NCBI GenBank assembly: GCA_030849805.1
Contig: JASANZ010002136.1
Coordinates: forward strand, 1 to 52,202
Source: Sergeia podlipaevii
Lineage: Eukaryota > Euglenozoa > Kinetoplastea > Trypanosomatida > Trypanosomatidae
Reading direction: 5' to 3'
Length of the DNA stretch: 52,202 nucleotides
In this document: in pieces, positions 9,201-18,722 of the stretch
Layout: each line of letters starts with the position of its first letter
How positions within the stretch are numbered: the first letter of the stretch is position 1
Position numbers and translations under genes: made by a program
The notes under the pieces: generated by a model
Told to the model about the DNA's origin: nothing
The model's input: only the letters and a program-made list of their open reading frames with translations
Databases searched by the model: none

Positions 9201-11943
9201 CCGCGCGGTCCCACTGGTATCGGTCCAACTGGTATATCTTTGTATCAAGCGGCACCGGGTGGTTCCCTACTCGCGAGCTACGAAATCCAGTGCTGGACAC
9301 GCTGTTGATATCTGCATCACCGTCTTGGCCTGGGCTACTGGCATTTGCCGCTGCATCAGCCTGCGCTGCCTGTGCTGCCTGAGCCGCTCTTGCCTCTTCG
9401 GCGGCGGCGGCAGCAGCTGCACCTTTCTTCCCACCCACCGCCTTGGCTTGACGCGGAGACGGCTTCTTCTGACCCGTCGCAACAGGAGCGGAGAGTGGTG
9501 GTGCTGCCGTGGCAGCCTCTTCCTCTTCTGGCGTCAGCGGAGGCGGTGGCAGTGCAGCATGCACCACGATGGCCACCTCCTCCGTGCGGTTGCACACCAC
9601 ACACCACCACATGGTGGAATGCTTTTTAGGCGCCCTTGCCGAAATGACCAGATCACCAGCTGCCTGAGTTGCCGCAGCCGCTACACCGGCCGAGCCGCCT
9701 TTCGAGTTTCCAGCACCTCCCTTTCTCCCAGCTGCTGCTGCTGGCGTTGCTGACATTGCTGACGCCGCGGCGGATGTGGCACTCGACTGGCCATACTCCA
9801 TCGCGCACTGATTCGTGTAGCGTCCATCCAGGCAGCGCCAGATAACGAGCGACTCCATGGCATCGGCAAGCTCCTCCAGAGTAAGCCAGCAGCTGGTCTG
9901 GGAGGTATCCTTTTCAATCTGTAATGCAGTACGTTGCCCAAAGCGGGTGGATACAAGGATATCACGCACATCCTTGCTGTCGCGCTCGCGCCTAAACACG
10001 CCTTCCTCGATATAGGCCCTCGGACTTGTGCGCAGATGTAGGGCCAGGGTGTTGCGGAAAGGTACAATGGCCGCAATAGAGTACAACTGCGTGCCAGTGC
10101 CGAGTCCAGGGGCGTGATAGGCTGGGTCAGATGTACGCAGGCCGCACACAAGCAACGGACGCGCATCTAGTTGAGCTTCGTCATCAATCGCTGAGTGTGG
10201 AGCACTTTCCAGAGCCCTGGTGGCCTCTTCTTCTGCCGCAGCCACAGCTGCTGCTTCTGCCGCCGCGGCGGCCGCGGCAGCTGCCTCTTGGGCTTCTGCA
10301 TCTGCCTTTAAGGACTTCACTGTTCTACTGGACCTCTTGCGGCGCTTCTCCGCAGATGACTCCTTAGCTTTGTCAGACACGGACGTGGGCCTTAACGCGT
10401 CCGGCGTCGCACGTTCCAGAAAGGCCTCCAGTATAGCCGCATTTCGGTTGTCTAACTTGTTCTTCTCGGTCATTCCCTCGATCCCAGAGCTGTTTTTGAC
10501 GTTACGGGGTACTGGAAGATGGCGCTTGTAGGCAAGCAGGAGCGCTGCAGTAGAGACGCCGTCGCGCTTTGCCTTGACGTACTCAGGAATCCAGTTCCCT
10601 AACAGGCAGCCAACCACAACATCTGGTTCTTCCAACAGGATGCGCGTTGCATCAGAAGCAAAAGCCTTGAGCATTGCCTTGGCCAAAATAGCTGGCCACA
10701 GCTCCTTCCGTGACGTAAGCGTAATGAGTGGCCTTCCAAGCTCGTCCACGGGCAGGGCGTCATCCACAAGCACCTTCCTGTAAGCTCCCTCGACAAAAAG
10801 CTTTACTGCGTACTTTCCATATGGGTTATATACTGGGTGGCAAGTGCCTGGCGCGTGAGGGTAGATGAGTTCCCAGAGATAGTTTCCGCAGCCGACGAGG
10901 TGTTGCGCCTGCTCCACCGCCAACAGGGCGCTGTTGAAGGCGCTCATGAGGAACGGAGGAATGCTGGCGAGAGCGGTAAGAGTTTCGGCTTGCCGCAGTT
11001 TGTGCCGTAGCGCGGTGCTGTACCGTGAGCCACACGCTTCTGCGGGGGTTTCGGCGCACCCATGCACCAGAGTGGGGTCATAGGGCTGCACAAGCGCCGG
11101 AACTTCACGGTACCGCCGGATGGCCTCTGCAGAGTCAAGGTTCAGCCACTGGCTCACGTCCTGTCCAACGAGGTCCACCATGAGGCTTACGGTCTCTGGG
11201 TATAGCTGGTGCAAGGGCCCATCCTGCCCGCCATCCTTCAGCCCCGCATCGCTCCCACCACCGCGCTGCTTGCCTGAAGCGACTCCCTGCGCCAGAATTG
11301 ATTCCGCACGATGGCGGGCCTCTTCCACTTTGTCATCAACCGGTTGCAGCTGGTCTTGGGAGGAATAAGGGTTAAGAAAAGGCGTGGGATTGCGATGCAC
11401 AACAGGACGAAATGGCTTCACAATATCGACAGGGCGTTGCCATGTGACTGTAAACGCAGACACTGGCTTCACTTCTGGAACTGCTGCTGCTGTGGGTGGT
11501 GCGCTGGTGCTGTTCTGGGCCACGACGTCAATGGGCGAGGTATCGATCGCTACGGTTTCTATGAGCGCGGCGTCTGCGTTCTCCATCGCTGTAGGATCAT
11601 ACTGAGACTCATCGTGAGAGGGTCGGTGCTGCTGCTGAGAGTAACTGCTGTTATCCTCAGAAGGCCTGGCGGCGTCACTGTACGACTCGACAAACTTCTC
11701 GAGCACATCCCTGCCTTCACGGTCGGTGTAATAAGCGCCAACATGACCGTCCTTGGTGTGTTTGCTCGGCTTCACCGATTCCCTACCGACGACACCCCCA
11801 CGGTTCGCTGTAAGGGCGGCTCCCCAGTTTTCTTGCAGTATCTGAACATCATCCCACAGAGGTAAAGTACAGCTTGTCGTGACAGTAAAACCATTTTCCG
11901 GCCGCGCAGGCTCCTTTACTTTCGTCGTTTTAGGCAGCGGCAT
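6253..11943 (-). CDS. Androglobin-like giant pseudo-calpain
   Basis: A 1896-residue protein, ATG at 11941-11943, stop TAG. The calpain-like region is split. About 250-450 includes LWELIYP, then NPYGKYAVKLF (373-383), the hallmark VLVDDALPVDE (391-401) and ELWPAILAKAMLKAF (414-428). About 592-705 follows after an Ala/Glu-rich insert at 550-575. This pattern and the later YQWDRAEP and VLRLPAGTH segments resemble animal androglobin more than classical calpains. The catalytic residues look lost: no GDCW-type cysteine, GTQLYS where GHAYS is expected, and LRTSP where LRNPW is expected. No globin heme pocket or IQ motif was recognised. Several Ala/Gly/Ser-rich linkers occur. Androglobin is tied to sperm flagella in animals, so a flagellar or cytoskeletal scaffold role is a reasonable guess, not shown. 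Kinetoplastid calpain-like proteins are a large, often catalytically dead family, which is the broader alternative. Confidence 0.75.
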   Translation of the reverse strand: MPLPKTTKVKEPARPENGFTVTTSCTLPLWDDVQILQENWGAALTANRGGVVGRESVKPSKHTKDGHVGAYYTDREGRDVLEKFVESYSDAARPSEDNSSYSQQQHRPSHDESQYDPTAMENADAALIETVAIDTSPIDVVAQNSTSAPPTAAAVPEVKPVSAFTVTWQRPVDIVKPFRPVVHRNPTPFLNPYSSQDQLQPVDDKVEEARHRAESILAQGVASGKQRGGGSDAGLKDGGQDGPLHQLYPETVSLMVDLVGQDVSQWLNLDSAEAIRRYREVPALVQPYDPTLVHGCAETPAEACGSRYSTALRHKLRQAETLTALASIPPFLMSAFNSALLAVEQAQHLVGCGNYLWELIYPHAPGTCHPVYNPYGKYAVKLFVEGAYRKVLVDDALPVDELGRPLITLTSRKELWPAILAKAMLKAFASDATRILLEEPDVVVGCLLGNWIPEYVKAKRDGVSTAALLLAYKRHLPVPRNVKNSSGIEGMTEKNKLDNRNAAILEAFLERATPDALRPTSVSDKAKESSAEKRRKRSSRTVKSLKADAEAQEAAAAAAAAAEAAAVAAAEEEATRALESAPHSAIDDEAQLDARPLLVCGLRTSDPAYHAPGLGTGTQLYSIAAIVPFRNTLALHLRTSPRAYIEEGVFRRERDSKDVRDILVSTRFGQRTALQIEKDTSQTSCWLTLEELADAMESLVIWRCLDGRYTNQCAMEYGQSSATSAAASAMSATPAAAAGRKGGAGNSKGGSAGVAAAATQAAGDLVISARAPKKHSTMWWCVVCNRTEEVAIVVHAALPPPPLTPEEEEAATAAPPLSAPVATGQKKPSPRQAKAVGGKKGAAAAAAAEEARAAQAAQAAQADAAANASSPGQDGDADINSVSSTGFRSSRVGNHPVPLDTKIYQLDRYQWDRAEPLTRSITATYSYGKVYSTVLRLPAGTHVFRVTVPEMESGDKLTFLSNAVMELKADPLEMAKVASVFALADADVYPPVASPEEECVWFKRRLRVAETTRLTVVLSTLLPSEDPAAHRHLLQGPVAAKGLKTGNNTSTNAGGGRGGGGGNDRKQGGGAAPTPQKITITTRERQCKIPILRYVRLLLIDLDSRQETRIGEMGKLVQVSLSPNEKGYVLMAYARVPTRDVPLIISAMSPRYGSPVATPTSEGAATAAGVATTPAESLSGSGCGLVFTPKKGYNGGSLGVADATKAVVYPRGLWKLVVRSDHELAAFDYIAHGTNNVVESGALERSSGVSSLFKQTCTITETTHLSIIADLMECMSIPFTVRISSLSVNGLVGNSASGPASGAGASYQKAVEAATGSTLEVDSLSCTSSQNIVCDSGEQANHIFVPDVLLEIPDKVKNAVFLIEGYIPEECRQDWQEKCREMQESRYTEMRIATESDAEQRREQEVRAYTEDPAGFLAQKQTALQQAQQHAHAADNTDRSHKEGTFSASGNARRMRSVDRAKKAGSSSLHSGASPAQHRKNSVDASIGDSFGFSNVTPKSSPEHHRSTRAAILNAGPEEMAITFQLQLQLSNPRAELKDSMPSDECLNMMRAQWRGTMAFMREKQTVMGRDTSGSPGSAGVSGVTPPSGTGAPSTVSAPAATSTGGGKLTSRQSKEAAAAAAEILMRTEQAKLSRSRFLDNPKNVLIPFLQHQEDMGGTIGKDCGRNANNRDAGRNASLSTTLGHLVAEDSEENNFRHTAPFTEDQYRIKWLPIRASELCAAASGDAASGGFVNGGGAQVMTKETAKQRGRAAAKQGGGPTGSNATSTSGLSAGMGGGALSSAAVAPTTSLEDQEGLAALRAPLVAYTSTFIEACREQREEQRRDRRAIKAQLHEYWEQHPILLRDGSLPSDRAGLSMTTTVQATVPMPFPSIIGTKDDDAVAGRPHRPTSDFSSA

Positions 11944-11966
11944 GTACGAAACTAAGAAACTTCACT
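11944..11966 (-). promoter_or_regulatory. Predicted trans-splice acceptor for the calpain-like gene
   Basis: In transcript sense the sequence reads a T-rich tract, TTTCTTAG, then eight bases and the ATG. The AG dinucleotide lies at 11953-11952 and gives an 8-base gene-encoded 5' UTR if used. The prediction rests only on the tract-plus-AG pattern. Confidence 0.4.
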
Positions 11967-12389
11967 ACAGCGCTTATATGTGTATACTGAAGAGAGTATG
12001 GATACGGAAAAAATAGATAGATATCGTCAACACGTTAGTCTTCTATTGACTTCAGCGTGTGTGTACGTAAAATATATACAGACCAAAACAGAAAAACAAC
12101 AACAAAAAAAGGAATATTCTCTCTCCGTGAGACTAATTCTACTTCTATCGAAGACTGGGCGCACTTTGATGTATGTTTAGATTTCGTTCCCTACTAAAGG
12201 GTAGAATACAAAGGCGCTTTCTTCCTCTTCCTATGGCAATAATTATAATAAAACGGAAAAAAGTAAGAGTAAAAGCAAAGAACATTGGGAACAGAAGAAT
12301 CCATTTCTTTTTTTAAAAGCAGAACCTATCAACAGATACAGAGCAATATGTATTGATGTAAAGAGAATGCACAAACTCAAAAAAAAAAA

Positions 12390-12435
12390 NNNNNNNNNNN
12401 NNNNNNNNNNNNNNNNNNNNNNNNNNNNNNNNNNN
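12390..12435. other. Assembly gap (46 N) between an A-run and a G-run
   Basis: Forty-six N bases are preceded by an A-run (from about 12380) and followed by a G-rich run (12436-12455). The true length is unknown. Homopolymers on both edges suggest that sequencing or assembly failed in low-complexity DNA. Confidence 0.95.
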
Positions 12436-13311
12436 GGGAGGGGGGGGGGGGGGGGAGAAATTGACGCTGCTACTGGTAACTTCCGTGTTCTGGTAACTTA
12501 ATGGTTATACCATACACGACGCATATAGGCGGAACGGGAGAAAAACAAAAGAAATAATATTATTACTGCATGACAGATGCATCATTCTGGCTTGCGAAAC
12601 TGTGGTAATAGCTAAGGTAGTAATAATAATATTGATAATAATAATAAAATAAAAAATGCACAATAATAATAATAATAAAATCCCAACAACTGCAATTAAC
12701 TTCATCGCTATCAAAAAGGCCTCTTTGCCGATGAAAGCACTCGCTGAAGTCACGCAGGCTCACAAGCAACAAGGACACAATCACAAACATAACAATGAAG
12801 GTATATTGACGGCAACTACCGCAACACTTTGCTCCTGTTATCTCTTTTCCTTTCTCTCACAAACACAAACACACAGGCCTTCTTCTCGCAACATGGCATG
12901 GCAGTATCTTCGCAAGTTGGGTTTCTGTATGCTTTTTGTTCTCGACGCTATCACGTACACAGCTTAGAGTTCCATCGAATGGAAAAAAAAAGGAAAGAAA
13001 AAAGTACCACAATCTCTTCCCTTTCGGACCTTTCTTTGTGACTGTGTTGCTTAAAATATATATTAAAAAATGTGGAGTTACACAAGTTTCAAAAAAAATT
13101 CCCACAACATGGACATAATGATCCACTGCAATATATATACAAACATAACACAAAGTACGTAAAGCCACCACAAGCACACTAGATGGTAGTGATAAAATGA
13201 TCCATCAGTGATTTCCCACACTATTTCTTGTTCTGAGAAGAAAAAATGAAACCATAGAAAATGAAAAAAAAAATCAGAAGGAAGTCGGTAGCAAGTGTGT
13301 GCATGTGTGTC

Positions 13312-14082
13312 TTAAAATAGTCTCTCAATGACAGTGCCAATATCGCCGCGGCATTCCGTAATAAGGTCCAGCAACTGCTCATCACTAAGATCGGTCTCAA
13401 TGTTCATTGCACGCAGTTGGCTCAGCTCCTCGCTGTAGCGATGACCACAGGCCGCGGATGCCACTGCGTACCCCTCTTCCTCCTCTGCATCATACGTGCC
13501 ATAGAAACCGTCCTGCTGTGAGCGCCCGTGTAAGATCGCAGAATCGATCTTTTCTTCCATGGAAGGGGGTACAAAGTCTTCGGGTAGCTCACGCAAAGAT
13601 CTCTTTGCCAACTCCATGCACTTTTGGTTGTAGGCGTCACGCTCCTTGCGGTATTGAGCAAGTGCATCTACGTTGGCCGGCGCGCCAGCCTCCTTCGGGT
13701 CTGGGTCGCTGAGGAGGGAGATGATAGAAAGAAGAACGGAGCGCACCGTTTGAATTGGGGTCCACCGCATCATAGCGCTTTCCTGCTCGTTCCTCTCGTC
13801 CACGCCTGGAGGATGAAGAATGGAAATGCACACTGTGCCATTGGGGTACACGTTAGGGTGCCAAAAGCTAGAGAGAATGCGAAAGACAGGAGGTTCCATA
13901 GGGAAGTCCTTGGGGAAAGTGAGCTCTGCTTTGAACTGACCTCCAGCGTAAGGGGTGTCCTGTGGACCTGTAAACCACACCGTCCAGGTAAAAATGTTCT
14001 TGTCAACTTCAATGCGAAAGCCCGCAGGTGGGTTGTTGGTCAGCTCTCGAAGCTGCTTTTGAAGATGAGGTGTAGCAGACAT
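13312..14082 (-). CDS. Ubc7/UBE2G-type ubiquitin-conjugating enzyme with C-terminal UBA domain
   Basis: A 256-residue E2 from the ATG at 14080-14082. The frame stays open to 14115, but that upstream codon is GTG and the E2 fold begins right after the ATG. HPN is at 75-77 and the catalytic cysteine at 85 in GTVCISILH. About a dozen residues after it form the acidic-loop insertion (GVDERNEQES) typical of UBE2G and Cdc34 enzymes, which favour Lys48 chains. The core ends near 165. The tail carries an acidic stretch (EEEEG) and, at about 217-256, a UBA-like three-helix motif (LRAMNIE, DEQLLDLITECRGDIGTVIE). UBE2G2/Ubc7 is normally only about 165 residues and acts in ER-associated degradation. A C-terminal UBA is known from Ubc1/UBE2K, which lack the loop, so the combination is unusual. 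Role: transfers ubiquitin from E1 to substrates with an E3. Confidence 0.88.
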   Translation of the reverse strand: MSATPHLQKQLRELTNNPPAGFRIEVDKNIFTWTVWFTGPQDTPYAGGQFKAELTFPKDFPMEPPVFRILSSFWHPNVYPNGTVCISILHPPGVDERNEQESAMMRWTPIQTVRSVLLSIISLLSDPDPKEAGAPANVDALAQYRKERDAYNQKCMELAKRSLRELPEDFVPPSMEEKIDSAILHGRSQQDGFYGTYDAEEEEGYAVASAACGHRYSEELSQLRAMNIETDLSDEQLLDLITECRGDIGTVIERLF

Positions 14083-15404
14083 TCTGTTCTCCCTATCCTT
14101 CACGCACGCACACACAACTTAAACGACGTAATCACCTAAATAGAAATTGATGACTTGAATGCACAAAGCTCTCTATGCAAAAATACTCTGGCTACTAAAA
14201 CGAAAACAAAAAAAAAAAAAAAAGGGGGGAAAACTAAAGTTGCACGTACACACACACACAAACGCGCAGTTTTTGGGTGAATCTGTTACGTATCAAACAA
14301 AAAGTTTGCGGAGAGGCGTGTGGCGCACCCTTTTGAAAATATAAATACCTATAAAACGAGGTGGAAACACACACGTACAGAAACAAGGGACAGCAATATC
14401 AATTCCTTTATAAAAGAAAACAGTAGTGGAAGTATTCCTTTTGATTTGTGCGAGAACATCGATAACAATAATAAAAAAAATAATAAGTTGCATAAAAGGA
14501 GAGAGAAAGAAAAAAAAGAGAATCAGATGATGGCAATGACAAATATCTCTCTTTCACACACGCAATCACGCTTTAAAGGATGCGGGTATGTGCATAGCGA
14601 CCAGTCAAGAAGTACACCTCAGGCTCAAAGCATCATATTTATGTAAGCGCATGGAGTAAAAAAAAAAGAGAAAAGGTATTTCTTTTTTCTTTTTCTCGTT
14701 ATTGGGGTGGAAAAAAAAAAGTTTACCCAAACGTAATCCACATAGAATTATTTTTAAAGAAAAAGAAATGCGATTTGGCATCAAAAGGTGAATGCACACG
14801 TTATACAAAGGAAGAGGTGAGAAACAAACAAACAAACAAAAAAGAAATAAAGAAAGCACATTTGTGAATACAAAAGAGAGCGGGAGAGAGGCTCGGAAAA
14901 TGTATACGCCAGCTACTAAGGATATAGGGGGGGGGGGAAATAAAAAACAAGACGACAGTTCCAGGTAGAGGTGCTAGCAGCAGAAAGAGCCCAAATTTCA
15001 TCTTTGGACACAAGTAGAACACTAGCGACACAGGCACATCAAAAAAAAAGAAAAGTGACGCAATTCTATCCGTAGGAATATATTCACATCAAATCTCACA
15101 TGTCGTACTAAAGCTGACAGATGCCAACGGTCATAACAACTAAAAAGAACAAAGATTTGAAAGAAATTATGGGCGTATATCCGCCTGCAAAAAAACAATA
15201 TCACGTCGACCTGTTTTTTTCGTCTCTTTGTGACCGCGTTTATCTTGCCTACTGCAATAGTTCCTCTGGCGTACCTAGTCTATCCTCCGCTCTCTTTTCG
15301 CTTTCCGCACTATTTTTTTGTTTATTTCCCTCACATTCTCACTTTGCAAAAAAAAAAAAAGAAGAAGACGAAGAAAAACGCAATGCCCAGCTGTACCACG
15401 AGCT
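14083..15404. other. Non-coding AT-rich spacer
   Basis: The region separates the Tudor-SN gene (3' side) from the E2 gene (5' side). It contains A-runs, an AC-rich tract near 14240-14265, and a G11 run at 14927-14937. No gene is supported; frames are lysine-rich or Phe/Leu-rich readings of the runs. Confidence 0.6.
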
Positions 15405-18152
15405 CTAGTAGTCGTTGTCTTCGTCATCATCGACATCTCCGTACTGCCACAGACCCTTGTGACCCTTGCGGGCAATCTCCTGGGCGGCGGCATGGCGCTT
15501 GAACTCACCTTCATTCAGAGTAGCCGCCCTGCGGTCCAAAAGTCCAAATCCACTCTGCAACAACGTCTCGCTGAGCGATGGCACATTCTCGTTTACGGTC
15601 ACACTGTAGTAGACCGCATTGCTACCATCCTTGTACACCGCCTTGGCGAGCACCTCACCCTCGCTGTAGTTGTACGAGGTGTCATAAGTCGCGTGCATGC
15701 ACGAGTCATTCGGCACGGCCGCCTTGATGTACGCCAGGCGCGCCTGCTTAGCGAACGCGGGCGTCTCTCGAACCACCGCATACTCAGGTCCGAGGGGAAT
15801 AGCATGAACGTGCTTGGTGCGCACCGCCGCAGTATTGCCAAAATCAATGAACTGAACACGTACGACGCCCTCTTCGCGTGCCTGGAGAATCTTCGCACGG
15901 CACCACGTGCGATCGCCCTGATACTGCGCACATACGAGGTCGCCCTTCTTTCCACGGTACTCGGGACTAGAGGCAGTGGCGTTGAGCAGAGCCTGGATCT
16001 TGCGCTTTATCTCATCTTGGGCATTGCTGCATGGCTGCAGGTACACAGAGAGACCATCCTCTGCCACTTCAGTCAGCATGTACGTTGTGTACGTCGCAGT
16101 CTCGTCGAGCACACGAGACAGCATGTACGGGTTGGACGCAGCACGTTCAGCTTCCATCTTGGCGGCACGTTGAGGGATGGAGCCCGCTGCAGACCAAATA
16201 TTCTTCTTCGCCATCCTGGCGGCCTCCTCGGCATCGTTCAGTTGCTGGGCAAAGGGAAGTTTATCCGCGACGCCGACAGTGGCGAAGCCGGCCTCCACAA
16301 TAGAAACCGACACGTTGGTGCCGTCTTGAAGACTAACGCTGCAGATAAAGTTACCACCACGATCTGCGGCGTACACCTGCACGTTCACCTCACGCTGCTG
16401 CACAAGGCCAATCACAAAGTCCTTCGCCTCCTCGGCAAAGGGGTCGGACTTCTCCTTGGCGCTGAAGGCCACGCTAGGGGTAATGCAGCCTGCTACCTTG
16501 ACAGGGATTTGAAAGTGCTCCTTGGGGATGTATACTCGCAGAGAGCTAGGACCCATGACAAGATCCACCACGCCACGTAGCACTGGTGGCCGACCACTTT
16601 GCATGCCACGCTGAAGGAAACTCAAGTAGTAGCGAGCACGGGATTCACCAAGGTGGCTGAGCTCCACCACGGTGGTGGGCAGGCATGACTTCTCGCTGAA
16701 GAGGCCCCGGTGGTTCTCCCTGGCACGCGCCTCAGCGGCCTCCAGCAAAGGCGCGCACTCACAACTGTCCGTTTTACCGAGGAAGTAGTTGGCGAGACCG
16801 GCCTCAAGAAGTGCCGCTCCAACGTTGGCGCCAGTCTCGGGAATGGTGATGGTCGCGGCGGGACGTACCTCCTTCGTCTCCGGCAGCACGCGTGCATACT
16901 CCACGAACACGTGCACCTTCTGGCCGATAAAGTGAGAGCGTAGGAAGTCCTTCGCTTCCCAGGCAAAGTCATTGTACGTCACACGCGCCTCGGGTGCGTT
17001 GCCATCCTGATCACGCACAACGTTCTTGCTTCCGCGCACACCAGCAAGAGAGACGCGAATCGCCTTCCCAGAGGCATCATCACGGACCACTACCACATCG
17101 CCGTGAACCGCTTGCACAAACGTCCCCGTAAATTCCTGCGGCCCAGTGTACCTGGGGCCTGCGGTGCCATCCGCGTTCACAGTGGCCATGCCAACCTTCT
17201 CGGGCGCCACCGGCGCGTTGGTGAGAACAAGCTTCTTCGATTCCACAACCTCGTCATATCCTTTCCATACACCGCTCTGTGTCGACTTCCCCTTCTTCTC
17301 CGCCTCTCGCATCTCGTTGTGGCGCTTAGAATAAGAGACAGTGGAGGTTTGCAGCTTGGCAAGGCCCTTGGCAAGAAGGTCCTCCTGGAAAGAGCCCTTA
17401 GGCGACATGATCGACACAAGCACGTTGCCAAACTGGTCAACTCCATCGAAGCGAACGTTGACATTGCGGTTGAGCAACATGCTCTCACTGTGAAACTTGG
17501 CCTGCGCCACGAGCTTTTCAATACCAAGCTCCTTCACAGAGACACCGGTCATATGTACTGGAACCTGCGTATCGCCAAAGACAGCTGCAGAAATGATAAG
17601 CGCGGTAGCCGATAAGACTCGCTCAATCCGGACGAGCTGCTCCTGATCCTTAAGCGCGGAAACCTTGCTGCTGAGCTCTTCGGACTTGAGGTTGACCATG
17701 TGGCGCACGCGCTTTTCCGTATCAGGAGCAAAAATGCCCTTCTTGCTTGTCATGGCCGTGCCCATGAGTTTTGTGTACTCAGTGAAGAGAGCCTTGTCCA
17801 TGTTTGGCGGCATGCGCTCAGGAACAATGGCAAGACCTTCCTTCAAAAGCATCTTGCTTGCATCCTGTCCGTTGGCAAGAGTGAGACGGCCCGCAGCGCG
17901 CTGTAGAGGATCAATAAAGTAATCTTCAGCAAATTTCACTTGTTTCCCAATGAAAGCGGCACGAATGAGCTCTGCGGCATCGTAGGCGCATGGCTCTTCA
18001 GGTCCAAACTCACCAGTGATGGTGCGCTTTGCCTGCTTGGGGGTTTGAATATAGCTAAGAGCGATAGGCTTAAAAGTGGGCTGGCCTGCCACAGGAGGAC
18101 CCATGAGCACCAGACGGTCACCATTCTCAACAGCAAACACAATGTAGGACAT
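15405..18152 (-). CDS. TSN: Tudor staphylococcal nuclease (Tudor-SN, SND1/p100 homologue)
   Basis: A 915-residue protein, ATG at 18150-18152, TAG stop, almost the length of human SND1 (about 910). Four successive SNc (OB-fold nuclease-like) repeats fill roughly the first 660 residues, recognisable by recurring AxDF(I/L)xGKxV-type strands and 'G-A/V-(G/N)-V-A-x-x-L-(V/L)-E-A-G' segments (for example NVGAALLEAGLA and NVSVSIVEAGFA). A Tudor domain lies at about 736-786 with KGDLVCAQY, WCRAKI and VQFIDFGN, followed by the fifth, split SN repeat and an acidic tail DVDDDEDNDY. Family members act in RNA metabolism, stress granules, splicing and decay of edited dsRNA; the Tudor aromatic cage binds methylated arginine. 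The plus-strand frame of 420 codons over the 3' half is an antisense shadow. The identification is firm; the precise kinetoplastid role is not inferable here. Confidence 0.95.
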   Translation of the reverse strand: MSYIVFAVENGDRLVLMGPPVAGQPTFKPIALSYIQTPKQAKRTITGEFGPEEPCAYDAAELIRAAFIGKQVKFAEDYFIDPLQRAAGRLTLANGQDASKMLLKEGLAIVPERMPPNMDKALFTEYTKLMGTAMTSKKGIFAPDTEKRVRHMVNLKSEELSSKVSALKDQEQLVRIERVLSATALIISAAVFGDTQVPVHMTGVSVKELGIEKLVAQAKFHSESMLLNRNVNVRFDGVDQFGNVLVSIMSPKGSFQEDLLAKGLAKLQTSTVSYSKRHNEMREAEKKGKSTQSGVWKGYDEVVESKKLVLTNAPVAPEKVGMATVNADGTAGPRYTGPQEFTGTFVQAVHGDVVVVRDDASGKAIRVSLAGVRGSKNVVRDQDGNAPEARVTYNDFAWEAKDFLRSHFIGQKVHVFVEYARVLPETKEVRPAATITIPETGANVGAALLEAGLANYFLGKTDSCECAPLLEAAEARARENHRGLFSEKSCLPTTVVELSHLGESRARYYLSFLQRGMQSGRPPVLRGVVDLVMGPSSLRVYIPKEHFQIPVKVAGCITPSVAFSAKEKSDPFAEEAKDFVIGLVQQREVNVQVYAADRGGNFICSVSLQDGTNVSVSIVEAGFATVGVADKLPFAQQLNDAEEAARMAKKNIWSAAGSIPQRAAKMEAERAASNPYMLSRVLDETATYTTYMLTEVAEDGLSVYLQPCSNAQDEIKRKIQALLNATASSPEYRGKKGDLVCAQYQGDRTWCRAKILQAREEGVVRVQFIDFGNTAAVRTKHVHAIPLGPEYAVVRETPAFAKQARLAYIKAAVPNDSCMHATYDTSYNYSEGEVLAKAVYKDGSNAVYYSVTVNENVPSLSETLLQSGFGLLDRRAATLNEGEFKRHAAAQEIARKGHKGLWQYGDVDDDEDNDY

Positions 18153-18722
18153 TTCTTTCCTTCTTTCTTATTTTGTTTAATAGTGGGGATAAATACGCAA
18201 ATAAATGGTGAATAAGGCACACACAAACACACAAACGTGTCAAAAAGGAATAAGTTTCCTACCGTGCGCACAACAGAAAATAGTGATACTGTGTGTGCGT
18301 GTATGTGTATGTATGCTATCCTTAAGCGCTAGGTGCTTTGTAGCTGATGTGAGTGCAGAAAAAAAAAAACAGAAACTACATGTAAGACACACCAAAACAT
18401 AAATAGAGAGAAAGAGAAAGATAAAAGTCAGCATAAGGAGACCGAGGCTATTATTATTATTGTTATCATATATTTTAATTTAAACTTTTACCATCGGGCG
18501 TAAACAAGAATAAGATTGAACCAAGATGCTTCTACACAAAGGCCAAAGCTTTCTTTTCATATATATATATATACACTGTTATTAATATAATGCATTGTCT
18601 AAAACGTCTACATGTCGTATGCCTATCTACGCAAGAAGAAACAACAACAACAACCACAGATCACAGTGGGAGTAGCTACAAAAAAAAAAAAAGAGAGAGA
18701 GAATGAAAGAATGCCATCTCTT
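18153..18722. other. Non-coding spacer between CLASP-like and Tudor-SN genes
   Basis: The spacer is 570 bases of AT-rich DNA. It holds a short AT microsatellite at 18559-18573, TTA-type repeats near 18450-18470 and a GT-rich tract near 18291-18315. No gene is seen. Confidence 0.6.

Larger units (their letters stand above)
11944..13311. other. Non-coding spacer with assembly gap
   Basis: The stretch lies between the E2 gene (3' side at 13311) and the calpain-like gene (5' side at 11944). It holds the N gap at 12390-12435 and TAA/TTA-type microsatellite near 12615-12675. No frame has protein-like composition. The open frames around 12505-12967 are repeat-driven. Confidence 0.55.

Noticed and set aside
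15318..16580. 420-codon plus-strand open frame
   Set aside because: It lies antisense inside the Tudor-SN gene, whose domains are unambiguous. The plus-strand product is His/Arg/Leu-rich with no recognisable motif, as expected for a shadow frame.
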